From: Paenibacillus ginsengarvi | GTDB lineage: Bacteria; Bacillota; Bacilli; Paenibacillales; NBRC-103111 | Direction: 5' to 3' | NCBI RefSeq assembly: GCF_003626695.1 | Contig: NZ_RBAH01000003.1 | Location: 249,641-313,640, forward strand | Length of the DNA stretch: 64,000 bases | Shown: one piece after another, positions 8,050 through 16,443 of the stretch | How positions within the stretch are numbered: the first letter of the stretch is position 1 | Layout: the number at the start of each line of letters is the position of its first letter | Notes under the pieces: model-generated | The model's input: only the letters and a program-made list of their open reading frames with translations | Told to the model about the DNA's origin: nothing | Databases searched by the model: none | Translations under genes and position numbers: made by a program

Positions 8050-9078
8050 TTACTTGCGAGCCGTCATCTGCTGAGTCGTACAGTGCACGTTGCCACCCTC
8101 GCGGATGATCGCCATACCGTCGACGGTGCGAATGCGCCGCTCCGGGAAAGCCGCTTGCAGAGCTTGCTCCGCCAGACGGTCCGTTTCCGCGGCCGCTCCT
8201 CCGAACACGGGCAGCACGATACCGCCGTTTACAAAGTAAAAGTTCAAGTAACTGAGCGTCAGCCTGCTGTCCTCGTACGTCGTAAGCGGCGGCTGCTGAA
8301 GCTTGATCACTTCCAGCTTGCGTCCCTGTGCGTCGGTAGCTTCGGCAAGTCTCTGCAAGTTTTCCTGCGTAATGGCGTAATTGTCGTCTTCTGGATCGTC
8401 GCATACTTGCATGATCACCTTGCCTGGAGCTGCGAAGCAGGCGATGTTGTCGACATGGCCGTCCGTTTCGTCGCCACTGAGGCCCTTGTTCAGCCAAATG
8501 ACGGTGCTGACGTTCAGAAACTTCTTCAGCTCGTCCTCGATCTGCTCGCGGGTCATATCCGGGTTGCGGTTCGGGTTCAGCAAGCACTCCTCCGTCGTCA
8601 GCAGTGTCCCTTCCCCATCGACATGGAGCGAACCGCCCTCCATCACGAGCGGCGCGTCGAAACGCTTGATGCCGTAGTGCTCTAGCACGATCGGAGCGAC
8701 CGCGTCGTCCAGATCCCACGGCGCGTATTTGCCGCCCCATGCGTTAAATTTCCAATTTACGCCGGCCACTTCGCCGTTTTCCCCGACGACGAACGTAGGC
8801 CCGTTATCGCGGAACCACGCGTCGTTATGCGGGATTGTCAAAATGTCCACGTTCGTTTCGGTAAACCGGCTCCGCACCTGCTCGGCATCGTCCGGGCTCA
8901 CGATGACCGTTACCGGCTCGAACTCGGCGATCGCTTTGACGATCTGGGCATAACCTTCGGATACCTGCTCGTACATATCGGGGTAAACCATCGACGCCCG
9001 GACGGGCCATGAAATGAAAGTTCTCTCGTGCTCCGTCCATTCGGCCGGCATCGAATACTGCATATCTCTAGGGTACAT
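8050..9078 (-). CDS. aguA: Agmatine deiminase (agmatine iminohydrolase)
   Basis: A 342-aa peptidylarginine-deiminase-fold enzyme converting agmatine to N-carbamoylputrescine. Family hallmarks are the N-terminal MPAEWTEHERTFISWP, the central MEGGSLHVDGEGT and DGHVDN (catalytic acid and His), and the C-terminal nucleophile Cys in GNVHCTTQQ. The ATG at 9078 is preceded by AAAGGGAG. Followed by aguB, it completes the arginine decarboxylase-dependent route to putrescine. No arginine decarboxylase gene is in the window. The 213 bp upstream hold a weak hairpin (9125-9143) but no promoter I would defend. Confidence 0.93.
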   Translation of the reverse strand: MYPRDMQYSMPAEWTEHERTFISWPVRASMVYPDMYEQVSEGYAQIVKAIAEFEPVTVIVSPDDAEQVRSRFTETNVDILTIPHNDAWFRDNGPTFVVGENGEVAGVNWKFNAWGGKYAPWDLDDAVAPIVLEHYGIKRFDAPLVMEGGSLHVDGEGTLLTTEECLLNPNRNPDMTREQIEDELKKFLNVSTVIWLNKGLSGDETDGHVDNIACFAAPGKVIMQVCDDPEDDNYAITQENLQRLAEATDAQGRKLEVIKLQQPPLTTYEDSRLTLSYLNFYFVNGGIVLPVFGGAAAETDRLAEQALQAAFPERRIRTVDGMAIIREGGNVHCTTQQMTARK

Positions 9079-9291
9079 GAAAGCTGTTTCTCCCTTTTAC
9101 TTGAATGTTATCATGCGCGATTGCGCAGCGGACTAACCGCTGCTGCCTCTAACATCATATACGAAATTGCCGTCAACCTCAACGCAGGAAGGCCGCGCCT
9201 CCCCGCCATGTGCGCTCCGTGCTTTGCCGCACCATCGACATGTCGGTATACGCAGCCTTCGTTGCCCCGCTCGCGACTTAGCCTCCGCCGC

Positions 9292-10599
9292 TTATTGCGC
9301 CTCTCCTTGGCCGGAATCGCCGCTTGATGCCGCAGCAGCTTCCGCCGCTCCGGTCCTCATCGCCACCGCATCCGCATCCGCTTCACGGCTTACTTGAACG
9401 TACAACATACGTGCCGGGTCCAGGTACGTCTCTGCAAATTCGAGTATCGAATCGCCCGAGACAGCGCGAATCCGTTCGGCGAAATAGCGCGGGTCCGTAT
9501 TGAGATCGTACAAATACCGCGCCGCCATATTCGCGTTGATCGCTTCCGGCTTATCCTGGGCGATCAAATGTCGGCCCGTGATCGCATTTTGCGCCCGTTC
9601 CAGTTCTTCGGCCGTTACCCGCTCCCGCCGCATCCGCTCCAGCTCGCCCGCAATAATCGACTTAACTTCCCCGAGCCGCAGCGGATCGGTCGCCACAAAC
9701 CCCGTAATGAACCCTTCGCTCACCATCGGGCTAATCGTAGCCCATACCTCGTAGGCGAGCCCCTTCTCCCCGCGCACGTTACGCCATAGCCGGGATGCCT
9801 GGCCGCCGCCGAGCAGATGCATCGCCACGAATCCGGCATATTTCGACTCCTCGAACGAATCGGGGCCATACAAGCCCCAATACAGCTGAGCTTGCCGGAT
9901 ATCTCTCGCTTCGTGGATCAGCCTGCCTCCCAGCTCGCAGGTTTGCAGCTTTTCCAGACGGTGCGTTGGCCGCTCGCCCGCCGGTATGTTCAGCCCGTTC
10001 AGAAGATCCACCAGCTCCTCGTGCTTCACATGCCCCGTCGCCGCCAAGACGATGTTGCCAGCCCCGTAAAACTCACCGTGAAACCGCAGCAGATCGTCCC
10101 GCGTGATGCTCGTTACGCTCTCCTCCGTGCCGAGATTGCTGGCCCGCTCCGGATGTTCCGCGCGAAGCTGGCGGGTCAGCGTGCGGCCTCCCAGCTCGCG
10201 CGGGTTGTCGCGCGAGCGATGGATTTCTTCCAGAACGACCTTTTTCTCCAGCGTCAATTCTTCCTCCGGAAAGACGGATTGGAATAACATGTCGCTAAGA
10301 AGCTTCACTCCGTCCTGCCAGCGGTCATAAGGCGTATAAGCGTAATAGCGGGTCCTGTCCGTGCTCGTGCCCGCGCCCAGATGGCCGCCGTAATTTTCGA
10401 TATCGTACGAAATTTGCTCCTTCGTTCTCGTGGTAGTGCCTTTGAACAGCATATGCTCCAGCAAGTGGGCGATGCCGTACGGATAACGATCCTCGTAATG
10501 CCCCCCGGCTCTGACCCAATAGCACAGCAGAGTCGATGACGCTTGCTCCTGATGCTCGCTGACGACGGTGAGCCCGTTCGCCAGTACCGTTTTCTGCAT
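9292..10599 (-). CDS. M16 (pitrilysin/MPP-like) zinc metallopeptidase
   Basis: A 435-aa peptidase with the inverted zinc-binding motif HLLEH (residues 45-49), the signature of family M16 (insulinase, processing peptidase, YmxG/PqqL types). The ATG at 10599 follows GAGGAGGAAA; the longer frame upstream lacks support. The later part keeps the R/Y substrate-binding region typical of the inactive second domain. The C-terminus ends in an alanine- and glycine-rich tail (AAEAAAASSGDSGQG). No signal peptide is seen, so it should act in the cytoplasm. It resembles the Bacillus MlpA/YmxG group, but sequence alone does not fix the substrate. Confidence 0.87.
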   Translation of the reverse strand: MQKTVLANGLTVVSEHQEQASSTLLCYWVRAGGHYEDRYPYGIAHLLEHMLFKGTTTRTKEQISYDIENYGGHLGAGTSTDRTRYYAYTPYDRWQDGVKLLSDMLFQSVFPEEELTLEKKVVLEEIHRSRDNPRELGGRTLTRQLRAEHPERASNLGTEESVTSITRDDLLRFHGEFYGAGNIVLAATGHVKHEELVDLLNGLNIPAGERPTHRLEKLQTCELGGRLIHEARDIRQAQLYWGLYGPDSFEESKYAGFVAMHLLGGGQASRLWRNVRGEKGLAYEVWATISPMVSEGFITGFVATDPLRLGEVKSIIAGELERMRRERVTAEELERAQNAITGRHLIAQDKPEAINANMAARYLYDLNTDPRYFAERIRAVSGDSILEFAETYLDPARMLYVQVSREADADAVAMRTGAAEAAAASSGDSGQGEAQ

Positions 10600-10746
10600 G
10601 CCGTTTCCTCCTCGGCTTTTCTGCCAGGTCCGATGCACGAACGCGCGCGAACCTTGTTCTCTATACAGAGATTCGCCTGAGGGCGGAAACATTCCTTTAA
10701 TTTTGCAAAGCCGCGATCACCCATAAAGGTCCGTAAACGGGAAGAA

Positions 10747-10785
10747 GGCCCGAGGCCTATTCGCTGGAATAGACTTCAGGCCTTT
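10747..10785 (-). terminator. Hairpin downstream of the FMN reductase gene
   Basis: The arms AAGGCC-TGAAG-TCTATTC and GAATAGGCCTCGGGCCTT pair with a few wobbles around a 4-base loop. The tail TTCTTCCC is only modestly U-rich, so termination efficiency is uncertain. Confidence 0.5.
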
Positions 10786-10807
10786 ACCGTTCTGCGTAAC
10801 CTATCGC

Positions 10808-11353
10808 TTAGCGAGCTTGCTTGCCCATCCAGTCGACAAAGTTGTTCACGACCGAGTCCAGGAACTGAACCGTCGGCTCGTGAGTGAGGTTACCCGCTGC
10901 GTCGATCTTCTCATGAACGGCGCCTACGTATACTTCGTTGCTCGGCAGAAGCGGGGAATTGATGCCCGGCGAGAACAAAATCTCGCGCAGATGCAATTGC
11001 GCTTTTACCGTACCCAGATTGCCCATCGAAGCGCCCATGATCCAGGAAGGCTTGCCGACCATCACTCTGTCGACGCGGGACAGCCAGTCGATCGCGTTGC
11101 CGAGAACGCCCGGGATCGTGCCGTTATACTCCGGCGTTACCCACAGTACGGCGTCCGCCTCGGCGACTTTGCGCTTGAATTCCTTCACCGCATCGGACGG
11201 CTCGTTTTCGATATCCTGATCGTACATCGGCAAGCTGCGAAGGCTGAGAATTTCCAGCTCGAACTTTTCTTTGTAACGGTTTTGAACATGCTGGGCCAGC
11301 TTGTAGTTGTAAGATTCCTTGCGGATGCTGCCTACGATTGCAACGACTTTCAT
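10808..11353 (-). CDS. NAD(P)H-dependent FMN reductase (flavodoxin-like)
   Basis: A 181-aa protein with the flavodoxin-like fold of FMN_red/azoreductase enzymes. The N-terminus MKVVAIVGSIRKESYNYKLA holds the FMN phosphate-binding loop (GSIRKESYN), and WVTPEYNGTIPGVLGNAIDWLSR is the second conserved flavin-contact region. Enzymes of this family reduce FMN, quinones, azo dyes or chromate. The start at 11353 follows GGAGGG; the upstream codons in frame have no ribosome site. A strong promoter with an inverted repeat over its -10 suggests repression relieved by electrophiles or redox stress (inference). The exact substrate is unknown. Confidence 0.88.
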   Translation of the reverse strand: MKVVAIVGSIRKESYNYKLAQHVQNRYKEKFELEILSLRSLPMYDQDIENEPSDAVKEFKRKVAEADAVLWVTPEYNGTIPGVLGNAIDWLSRVDRVMVGKPSWIMGASMGNLGTVKAQLHLREILFSPGINSPLLPSNEVYVGAVHEKIDAAGNLTHEPTVQFLDSVVNNFVDWMGKQAR

Positions 11354-11471
11354 GATGATTTCCCTCCGTATATTTATATATTTGTCTATAGAATGACGCC
11401 ACAGGAACGGGCATACGGCATGGAAATCGATCAAATATTTTCCAAAACAATTAGCTGCCGCATTTAAGTTG

Positions 11472-11508
11472 CTAACTATATTTTAGTTAGTTGGTATGAA
11501 AAAGTCAA
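11472..11508 (-). promoter_or_regulatory. Promoter and inverted-repeat operator of the FMN reductase gene
   Basis: Minus strand TTGACT (11503-11508), a 17-bp spacer and TAAAAT (11480-11485). The inverted repeat CTAACTA-N5-TAGTTAG (11472-11490) covers the -10. Its half-sites resemble those at 717 and 13279 but are spaced differently. Confidence 0.6.
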
Positions 11509-11604
11509 CCCTGCCCGGCTGCCTGTTTCTTTCAGTGCAGCAGGCTTTTCCTGTTATGGAGCGAATGGTTAAATAAACGAAACTAATCAAACGGAGGCGA
11601 CCCC

Positions 11605-12435
11605 ATGATACCCGAAGGAAACTTGCAAAGTAACGTCAACCGGTTTTTAGGCTTCGAAGACGTTTATGACCGTTACCGGCCTGCCGCTCCGCTGCAGGTC
11701 ATCGACATTTTGACGGCGTATTTGGGCCGACAGCCTTCACTCGTCGTCGATATCGGGTGCGGTACGGGACTTTCCTCGTTCGCTTGGACCCGGCACGCCG
11801 AACGCATCATCGGCGTAGAGCCGAATCCGGATATGATCGGCAAAGCGCGGGCCAAGCTGCCGGCGATCGCCGGATCGGAGCCGGCCACGCCGATTTCGTT
11901 CGTCCAAGGCTACTCCAACCAGTTGGAGCTTGAGAGCGGCTCTGCCGACATCGTTACCTGCTCGCAATCGTTCCATTGGATGGAGCCGGTTAGCACGCTG
12001 CGGGAAATCTCCCGCGTACTGACACCCGGAGGCGTGTTCGCCGCCTACGATTGCGACTGGCCGCCTACAGTTCATTGGAGCGTCGAAGACAGCTACGCCA
12101 AGCTGCTGGAGAAATCGGACGCCGTTCTGGCCCGACTGTCCGAGGACGGAGAAAAGGCAGTTAAACGCGACAAAGAGCGGCATTTGGAACACTTGCGCGC
12201 CAGCGGCGAGTTCCGCTATACGAGGGAGATTGTCTTTCACAACACGGAGCAGGGCGATGCCGACCGTTTTGTCGGTCTTGCTTTAAGCCAGGGCGGCCTG
12301 CAAACGGTACTCAAGCTCGGATCGACCGAACTGGACGAAGATATTGCCGCATTTCGCAAGAGCGCCGAGCGATATTTTGCCGGAAGAACGCTCGATTTCT
12401 TGTTCAGCTACCGGATGCGGCTAGGCGTAAAATAG
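11605..12435 (+). CDS. Class I SAM-dependent methyltransferase
   Basis: A 276-aa methyltransferase of the Methyltransf_11/UbiE-like type. Motif I is VVDIGCGTGLSS (residues about 48-59), followed by the acidic strand-2 end GVEPNPDM and the strand-4 region ADIVTCSQSFHWM typical of small-molecule methyltransferases. The ATG follows ACGGAGGCGACC. The gene stands alone, convergent with the next gene, with a strong shared terminator. The N-terminal NRFLGFEDVYDRYRP resembles trans-aconitate or SAM methyltransferases of unknown substrate. No biosynthetic neighbours point to a pathway. Confidence 0.85.
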   Translation: MIPEGNLQSNVNRFLGFEDVYDRYRPAAPLQVIDILTAYLGRQPSLVVDIGCGTGLSSFAWTRHAERIIGVEPNPDMIGKARAKLPAIAGSEPATPISFVQGYSNQLELESGSADIVTCSQSFHWMEPVSTLREISRVLTPGGVFAAYDCDWPPTVHWSVEDSYAKLLEKSDAVLARLSEDGEKAVKRDKERHLEHLRASGEFRYTREIVFHNTEQGDADRFVGLALSQGGLQTVLKLGSTELDEDIAAFRKSAERYFAGRTLDFLFSYRMRLGVK

Positions 12436-12445
12436 TCGAAACGGA

Positions 12446-12502
12446 AAAAGACTATCGGAGGCAGCAGATTACTTGAGCTGTCTGCCGATAGTCTTTGCGT
12501 TT
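12446..12502. terminator. Bidirectional terminator between convergent genes
   Basis: AAAGACTATCGG and GGCAG pair with CTGCC and CCGATAGTCTTT, giving a long stem. It lies between the methyltransferase and oxidoreductase stop codons and can serve both. Confidence 0.75.
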
Positions 12503-12517
12503 TCGCGCCGTTTTAAC

Positions 12518-13159
12518 TCACTCGGCCTCGGAAACGACCGTAAAGCGTTCGTTCTTGTGCTGCGGGTTCTCGATCTCGTCGATAACGGCAATTGCGTAAT
12601 CGGCATAACTGACATAGCTGTCGCCTTTGGAATTGACGAGCAGGTGATCTTGCCCGCTGCGGTAAGCGCCGGTGCGTTTGCCTTCGGGGTTGAAGAAGGC
12701 GGAGGGGCTCAGGAATGTCCACTCGATCCCGCTGGACCCCCGCAATTCCTCCAAGTTTTTACCTTGATTGGACGCCGTTGCATAATATTCCTGCGGAAAT
12801 TGCGGCGTATCGAGCAGTCGAGTCGTTTTCGCTTCATCTACGAACAAGCTCCCGGCTCCGCCGACTACGATCAAACGGGTGCCAGGCGCTCCCTTCAGCG
12901 CCTCGATCAGCGCTCTCCCCGCTTCCACGTGCTGATGCTCTTGTCCGGGCGCCGCTCCGAATGCGTTAACGACCGCATCGAAGGATCGCAAATCTTCCGC
13001 CTTCAGCTCGAACACCGATCTCTCGATCGCGGCTACGTTCATTCCGCTCACCTTCGACGCATCTCTGACGATCGCCGTCACGTTATGTCCCCGGTCTTTC
13101 GCTTCTTTCACAATAAACGCTCCTGCTTTGCCGCTTGCCCCGATCACTGCTATATTCAT
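12518..13159 (-). CDS. NAD(P)-binding oxidoreductase, atypical SDR (YwnB/YhfK-like)
   Basis: A 213-aa Rossmann-fold protein starting MNIAVIGASGKAGAFIVKEA; the glycine motif GASGKAG is that of NmrA-like/atypical SDRs. Later segments (IVVGGAGSLFVDE, YYATASNQGKNLEELR, WTFLSPSAFF) are typical of the group. Relatives act as NAD(P)H-dependent reductases or redox sensors. The ATG at 13159 is chosen because AGGAGG lies nine bases upstream; the earlier in-frame ATG would sit directly on that site. Its promoter carries the same palindromic operator as the efflux pump at the left edge, pointing to co-regulation in a detoxification response (inference). Confidence 0.85.
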   Translation of the reverse strand: MNIAVIGASGKAGAFIVKEAKDRGHNVTAIVRDASKVSGMNVAAIERSVFELKAEDLRSFDAVVNAFGAAPGQEHQHVEAGRALIEALKGAPGTRLIVVGGAGSLFVDEAKTTRLLDTPQFPQEYYATASNQGKNLEELRGSSGIEWTFLSPSAFFNPEGKRTGAYRSGQDHLLVNSKGDSYVSYADYAIAVIDEIENPQHKNERFTVVSEAE

Positions 13160-13278
13160 TCTGCTCATCCTCCTGAAAATGGTATGGGAAGCCCGGAGGC
13201 GGTGAATGCCTGCGAAGTCCGGCAATAAGCCGTCCCCGTTAGTATTCACCGTATCCACGCCAACTATCAGTTCAACCT

Positions 13279-13313
13279 GTAACTATTATAGTTACATTAT
13301 GTTCGGAAGTCAA
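13279..13313 (-). promoter_or_regulatory. Promoter and GTAAC-N7-GTTAC operator of the oxidoreductase gene
   Basis: Minus strand TTGACT (13308-13313), a 17-bp spacer and a perfect TATAAT (13285-13290). The palindrome GTAAC-TATTATA-GTTAC (13279-13295) covers the -10 exactly as at 717-733. Such placement is typical of repressors of the HxlR/MarR kind. Confidence 0.65.
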
Positions 13314-13321
13314 CCCGCCAT

Positions 13322-13364
13322 TAAAAACGGCCCGGAAGCCGCATTATCCCGCTTCCGAGCCGTT
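13322..13364 (-). terminator. Terminator of the alcohol dehydrogenase gene
   Basis: Minus strand AACGGCTCGGAAGC, loop, then GCTTCCGGGCCGTT followed by TTTAA. The long stem and U-tract make it a clear intrinsic terminator. Confidence 0.85.
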
Positions 13365-13404
13365 ATGTCATATGCCGCACCGGCAAAACCGCCAATCGGA
13401 AGCT

Positions 13405-14451
13405 TCAAGAGCCGATGCGGGTCAATATTTTCGCCTGGCTTTTGTCGTGAAGGAGCAGCTCCAAACCGTCCTCGACAAGCTGATCCAGCTCGATTTTTTT
13501 CGTAATGACTTTTTTCACGTCAAGCTGCCCTGCTGCAATCAACGAGATAACTTCCGGGAAAATGTGCCGGTAAGCGAGAATGGACGTTACGTTCGCTTCT
13601 TTAACCATCAACTGAAGCAGATCGATCTGCGGCTGCTTTGCGAATGCGGCGATAACCATAATTTCGCCGCCTTTTTTGATAACGGTCATCGCATCGTTAA
13701 ACGTCGCCTGCACACCCGCCGCCTCATAGGCCACGTCCACGCCGCCCGTCAGTTCGAGTATTTTGGCAGCTGCGTTTTCCTTGGCGCTGTTGATTGTGAA
13801 CGTCGCCCCGACCTCTTTTGCCTTCTCCAGCCGCTCGTCCGACACGTCGACAGCGACAATCTGGGCGGCTCCCGCCGCCTTCGCGGACAAGATCGTCAGC
13901 AGCCCGATCGGCCCAACGCCGAATACGGCCGCTTTGCCCCCGACGTGCAGCCGGCTTTGCCGGACCGCATGATAGGCTACCGCGGTAGGTTCGACCAAAG
14001 CGCCTTCCTCAAGCGAAACGTTATCTGGCAGCTTGTGAACCATATACGGCTTCACGATAGCATACTCGCCGAATCCTCCGTCCGAGTTCAGTCCGACGAA
14101 ACCGAACTGCTCGCATTGATTGTACTTGCCCTGCCGACAATAAGAGCATTCTCTGCAATAAATGAGCGGCTCGATCGCAACTCGGTCCCCGGCCGCAAGA
14201 CCAGTAACGCCTTCGCCCAGCTCTGCGATCGTGCCTGCAAATTCATGGCCTAGCGTCAGCGGCGCCATCCGGCCCGTAAGCGGATGCGGCTGCCCCGTTT
14301 GAACGCCGATGCCGTGGTGATACGCGTGCAGATCGCTGCCGCATATGCCGGTCCAGGCCACTTTGACTTTGACAGCGCCGGGCTGAACCGATGGTTCCTC
14401 TATATTCGAAATACGAACGTCCTTCGTATCGTGCCATACTGCTGCTTTCAT
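13405..14451 (-). CDS. Zinc-dependent alcohol dehydrogenase, butanediol dehydrogenase-like
   Basis: A 348-aa medium-chain dehydrogenase. The catalytic zinc ligand is Cys37 (GICGSD), with His and Glu in GHEFAG. The structural zinc site is the four-cysteine segment CRECSYCRQGKYNQC. The NAD-binding glycines are in FGVGPIGLL. The pattern LHAYHHGIG...HPLTG and IEPLIYCRECSYC are typical of (R,R)-2,3-butanediol or sorbitol-type dehydrogenases. The start follows AAGGAGG. It is divergent from a LysR gene across 141 bp containing an inverted repeat, so that regulator probably controls it. Substrate remains uncertain. Confidence 0.88.
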   Translation of the reverse strand: MKAAVWHDTKDVRISNIEEPSVQPGAVKVKVAWTGICGSDLHAYHHGIGVQTGQPHPLTGRMAPLTLGHEFAGTIAELGEGVTGLAAGDRVAIEPLIYCRECSYCRQGKYNQCEQFGFVGLNSDGGFGEYAIVKPYMVHKLPDNVSLEEGALVEPTAVAYHAVRQSRLHVGGKAAVFGVGPIGLLTILSAKAAGAAQIVAVDVSDERLEKAKEVGATFTINSAKENAAAKILELTGGVDVAYEAAGVQATFNDAMTVIKKGGEIMVIAAFAKQPQIDLLQLMVKEANVTSILAYRHIFPEVISLIAAGQLDVKKVITKKIELDQLVEDGLELLLHDKSQAKILTRIGS

Positions 14452-14499
14452 CTTGAGCTACCTCCTTATAAGTTGGCTGCTTCAAATGGTTCTGTCTTC

Positions 14500-14542
14500 A
14501 TTATAATCCCGCTTTATGTTTTAATAAAATTAAGCTTATTAA
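14500..14542. promoter_or_regulatory. Divergent dehydrogenase/LysR control region with inverted repeat
   Basis: The -10 for the dehydrogenase is TATAAT on the minus strand (14500-14505), with a poor -35, as expected for an activated promoter. Upstream of it lies the inverted repeat TTAATAA-N8-TTATTAA (14521-14542), the kind of AT-rich dyad LysR proteins bind. Confidence 0.45.
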
Positions 14543-14592
14543 TCTATCGTTAAGTGTTACTAATACATAAAACGGCGGGAGTGAACTACGAA

Positions 14593-15507
14593 ATGAATAT
14601 CGAGCAGCTCGCTTATATCGTGGAGGTAGCCAGAGTCAAATCGCTTTCGGCGGCTTCCATCAGCCTGCACGTTACGCAATCGGCGATCAGCCAGGCCATC
14701 ACCGGACTGGAAAAGGAGCTCGGGATCAAGCTGTTCCATCGCTCCCGAACCGAAACGGTTCCGACCGCCGAAGGGCGTGCCATCATCCAGAAGGCGCTCG
14801 AGGTTACGAAACTGATCGGGCAAATTCGCGAGGAAGCGCAGAAGCGCAGCGGCATGATAAGCGGGCGGCTGCGTCTCGGGACGCTCCCGGCGGAGATGAA
14901 CGGCCTCGTTCGGATCGTCTCCTCGCTGAAGCAGGACCATCCGGACGTGGTTATCGAGGTGAGCGAGAAAGGGTCTGCGGACATAATGGAAGACGTTCGC
15001 CTCGGCGAGCTCGATCTCGGGCTCGTGGCCATGCCAGTCGACATGCCCGAGCGGCTTGCCAAAGACCTCTGCTTCCAGCCGTTTCTAACCGGCAAAATGG
15101 TGATCGCCGCCGGCAGGAAATCGCCGCTGCTGGCAGGCGGTAAGACGGTTGTTACGCCGCAGGAGCTGAAGGAGCAGCCGCTCGTGCTGTACAAAGACGA
15201 TTACGTCGAATGGTTCATCCGCGATTTTACGAACCAGTTCGGCGCTCCGCAAATTTTGTTCAAGAGCAATAATGCGCTGGCGATCCAGAGCGCCCTGCTG
15301 GAAGGAATCGCCGTCACGGTTGGTCACGACTTCTCTTTTCTCCACCAATCGGATGGCCGCGAGCCCGAATTTGTCCTGCTGGAGCTCGATCGCTTCATTC
15401 AGCAGCCGGTCCGCTTCGGCTGGATCTGGTCCGCGAAGTCGCCGCTTTCTCCTGTAGCGATTCATTTCATGGAGCGCTTCAAGCTGGAATCGCCGCCGTT
15501 TGTATGA
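14593..15507 (+). CDS. LysR-family transcriptional regulator
   Basis: A 304-aa LysR-type regulator. The N-terminal winged helix is clear (IEQLAYIVEVARVKSLSAA, then VTQSAISQAITGLEKELG). The rest is the periplasmic-binding-like effector domain (RLRLGTLPAEMNGLV, RLGELDLGLVAMP). The ATG at 14593 is preceded by GGCGGGAGTG. It is transcribed away from the zinc alcohol dehydrogenase, the usual LysR arrangement for autoregulation and control of the divergent gene. It is clearly related to the second LysR in the window (25676-26623), sharing RTETVPTAEGRAII/RVGSVPTAEGQRII segments. The effector is unknown. Confidence 0.9.
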   Translation: MNIEQLAYIVEVARVKSLSAASISLHVTQSAISQAITGLEKELGIKLFHRSRTETVPTAEGRAIIQKALEVTKLIGQIREEAQKRSGMISGRLRLGTLPAEMNGLVRIVSSLKQDHPDVVIEVSEKGSADIMEDVRLGELDLGLVAMPVDMPERLAKDLCFQPFLTGKMVIAAGRKSPLLAGGKTVVTPQELKEQPLVLYKDDYVEWFIRDFTNQFGAPQILFKSNNALAIQSALLEGIAVTVGHDFSFLHQSDGREPEFVLLELDRFIQQPVRFGWIWSAKSPLSPVAIHFMERFKLESPPFV

Positions 15508-15518
15508 ACGGCGCACAC

Positions 15519-16322
15519 TTAGCCCTGTACCGATCCTTCCGGCGCCTTGGCGGAGCGGGTAGTGATCACTCCGGGCTTCCAGATCGAGCGGAATAGCACC
15601 GCCATAACGCGAATCAGCACTTCCGCGCGTATGCCCATCCGGTAGCCGCCCTTCCCCTTCTCCAGCATCCCCGCTTCAACCCAATGCTCGACTGCTGCGC
15701 CGAAATCCCCGTCCACAGGGAAACGGGAACGAAGCTCGTCTTCCGTCACTCCCGTATCGGGAAGAAACAGCGATTGTTTGTGAGCCAGCACGGCGGCAAG
15801 CACCGCTCTCTGCTCCGCCGGGAACAGTTCGAACGCCAAGCTTTCACTCCAGATCGATTCCGCTTCGCGCAGAGCATCCAAAGTAACGCTGCACAGAAAC
15901 TTGCCTTGCCAGCCGATCGTAACGCCGTCCGGTCCCGCATGGACAAATGGCAGCGCTCCGGAATCGCGTACCGCCTTGTGCAGCGATGGAGCCATATGGG
16001 CAAGCGAAGGCGCGTCGATCAGGTGAAACAGCTTGAAGGCCAAATCGATCTTTTGTTCCGGCGTCATGCTTTTAAGCTCCTCTTGAAGCTGCGGTACGTA
16101 TAGCTCCGCCCCTCCACCGCCATCCGCTCCTAGTAAATAATCAGTCGTACATTCGAGCGTTCGGGACAAACTGACGAGCAGCCCCGTGTCCGGCAGCGAA
16201 TCGCCGTTCTCCCATTTCGATACGGCCTGGCCGGATACGCCGAGGCGCTGGCCGAGCTGCTCCTGCGTCAATCCATTTTGCTGGCGAAGCTTCCATATCC
16301 TCTTGCCCGTTTCCTCTGCCAT
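15519..16322 (-). CDS. XRE-family helix-turn-helix regulator with C-terminal domain
   Basis: A 267-aa protein beginning MAEETGKRIWKLRQQ. Residues of about 6-60 are a classic XRE/Cro-type helix-turn-helix (GLTQEQLGQRLGVSGQAVSKWENG). The other 200 residues are not a domain I recognise; they contain an alpha-helical stretch (MTPEQKIDLAFKLFHL) and a possible winged-helix tail (LRSRFPVDGDFGAAVEHWVEAGML). The start is somewhat uncertain: an in-frame GTG lies 15 bp upstream directly after AAAGAG. It ends 11 bp from the convergent LysR stop, with no terminator hairpin between. Targets are unknown. Confidence 0.8.
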   Translation of the reverse strand: MAEETGKRIWKLRQQNGLTQEQLGQRLGVSGQAVSKWENGDSLPDTGLLVSLSRTLECTTDYLLGADGGGGAELYVPQLQEELKSMTPEQKIDLAFKLFHLIDAPSLAHMAPSLHKAVRDSGALPFVHAGPDGVTIGWQGKFLCSVTLDALREAESIWSESLAFELFPAEQRAVLAAVLAHKQSLFLPDTGVTEDELRSRFPVDGDFGAAVEHWVEAGMLEKGKGGYRMGIRAEVLIRVMAVLFRSIWKPGVITTRSAKAPEGSVQG

Positions 16323-16443
16323 TACCACGTCACGCACCTCTTTCGCGCTAGATTTCGTTCGAGCTGCTTTTATTGTATAAGAGCTGCGCTATGAAAGGTA
16401 TCGAGGCTTCGTTAACGCTCCCAACCGGCGGTTGAATTTCCGG

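Noticed and set aside
8042..8740. 232-codon minus-strand frame inside aguA
   Set aside because: It lies within the well-conserved aguA coding region in another frame, is rich in Arg, Gly and Ser, and has no similarity.
13372..14253. 293-codon plus-strand frame
   Set aside because: Antisense to the zinc alcohol dehydrogenase; typical shadow frame in high-GC DNA.
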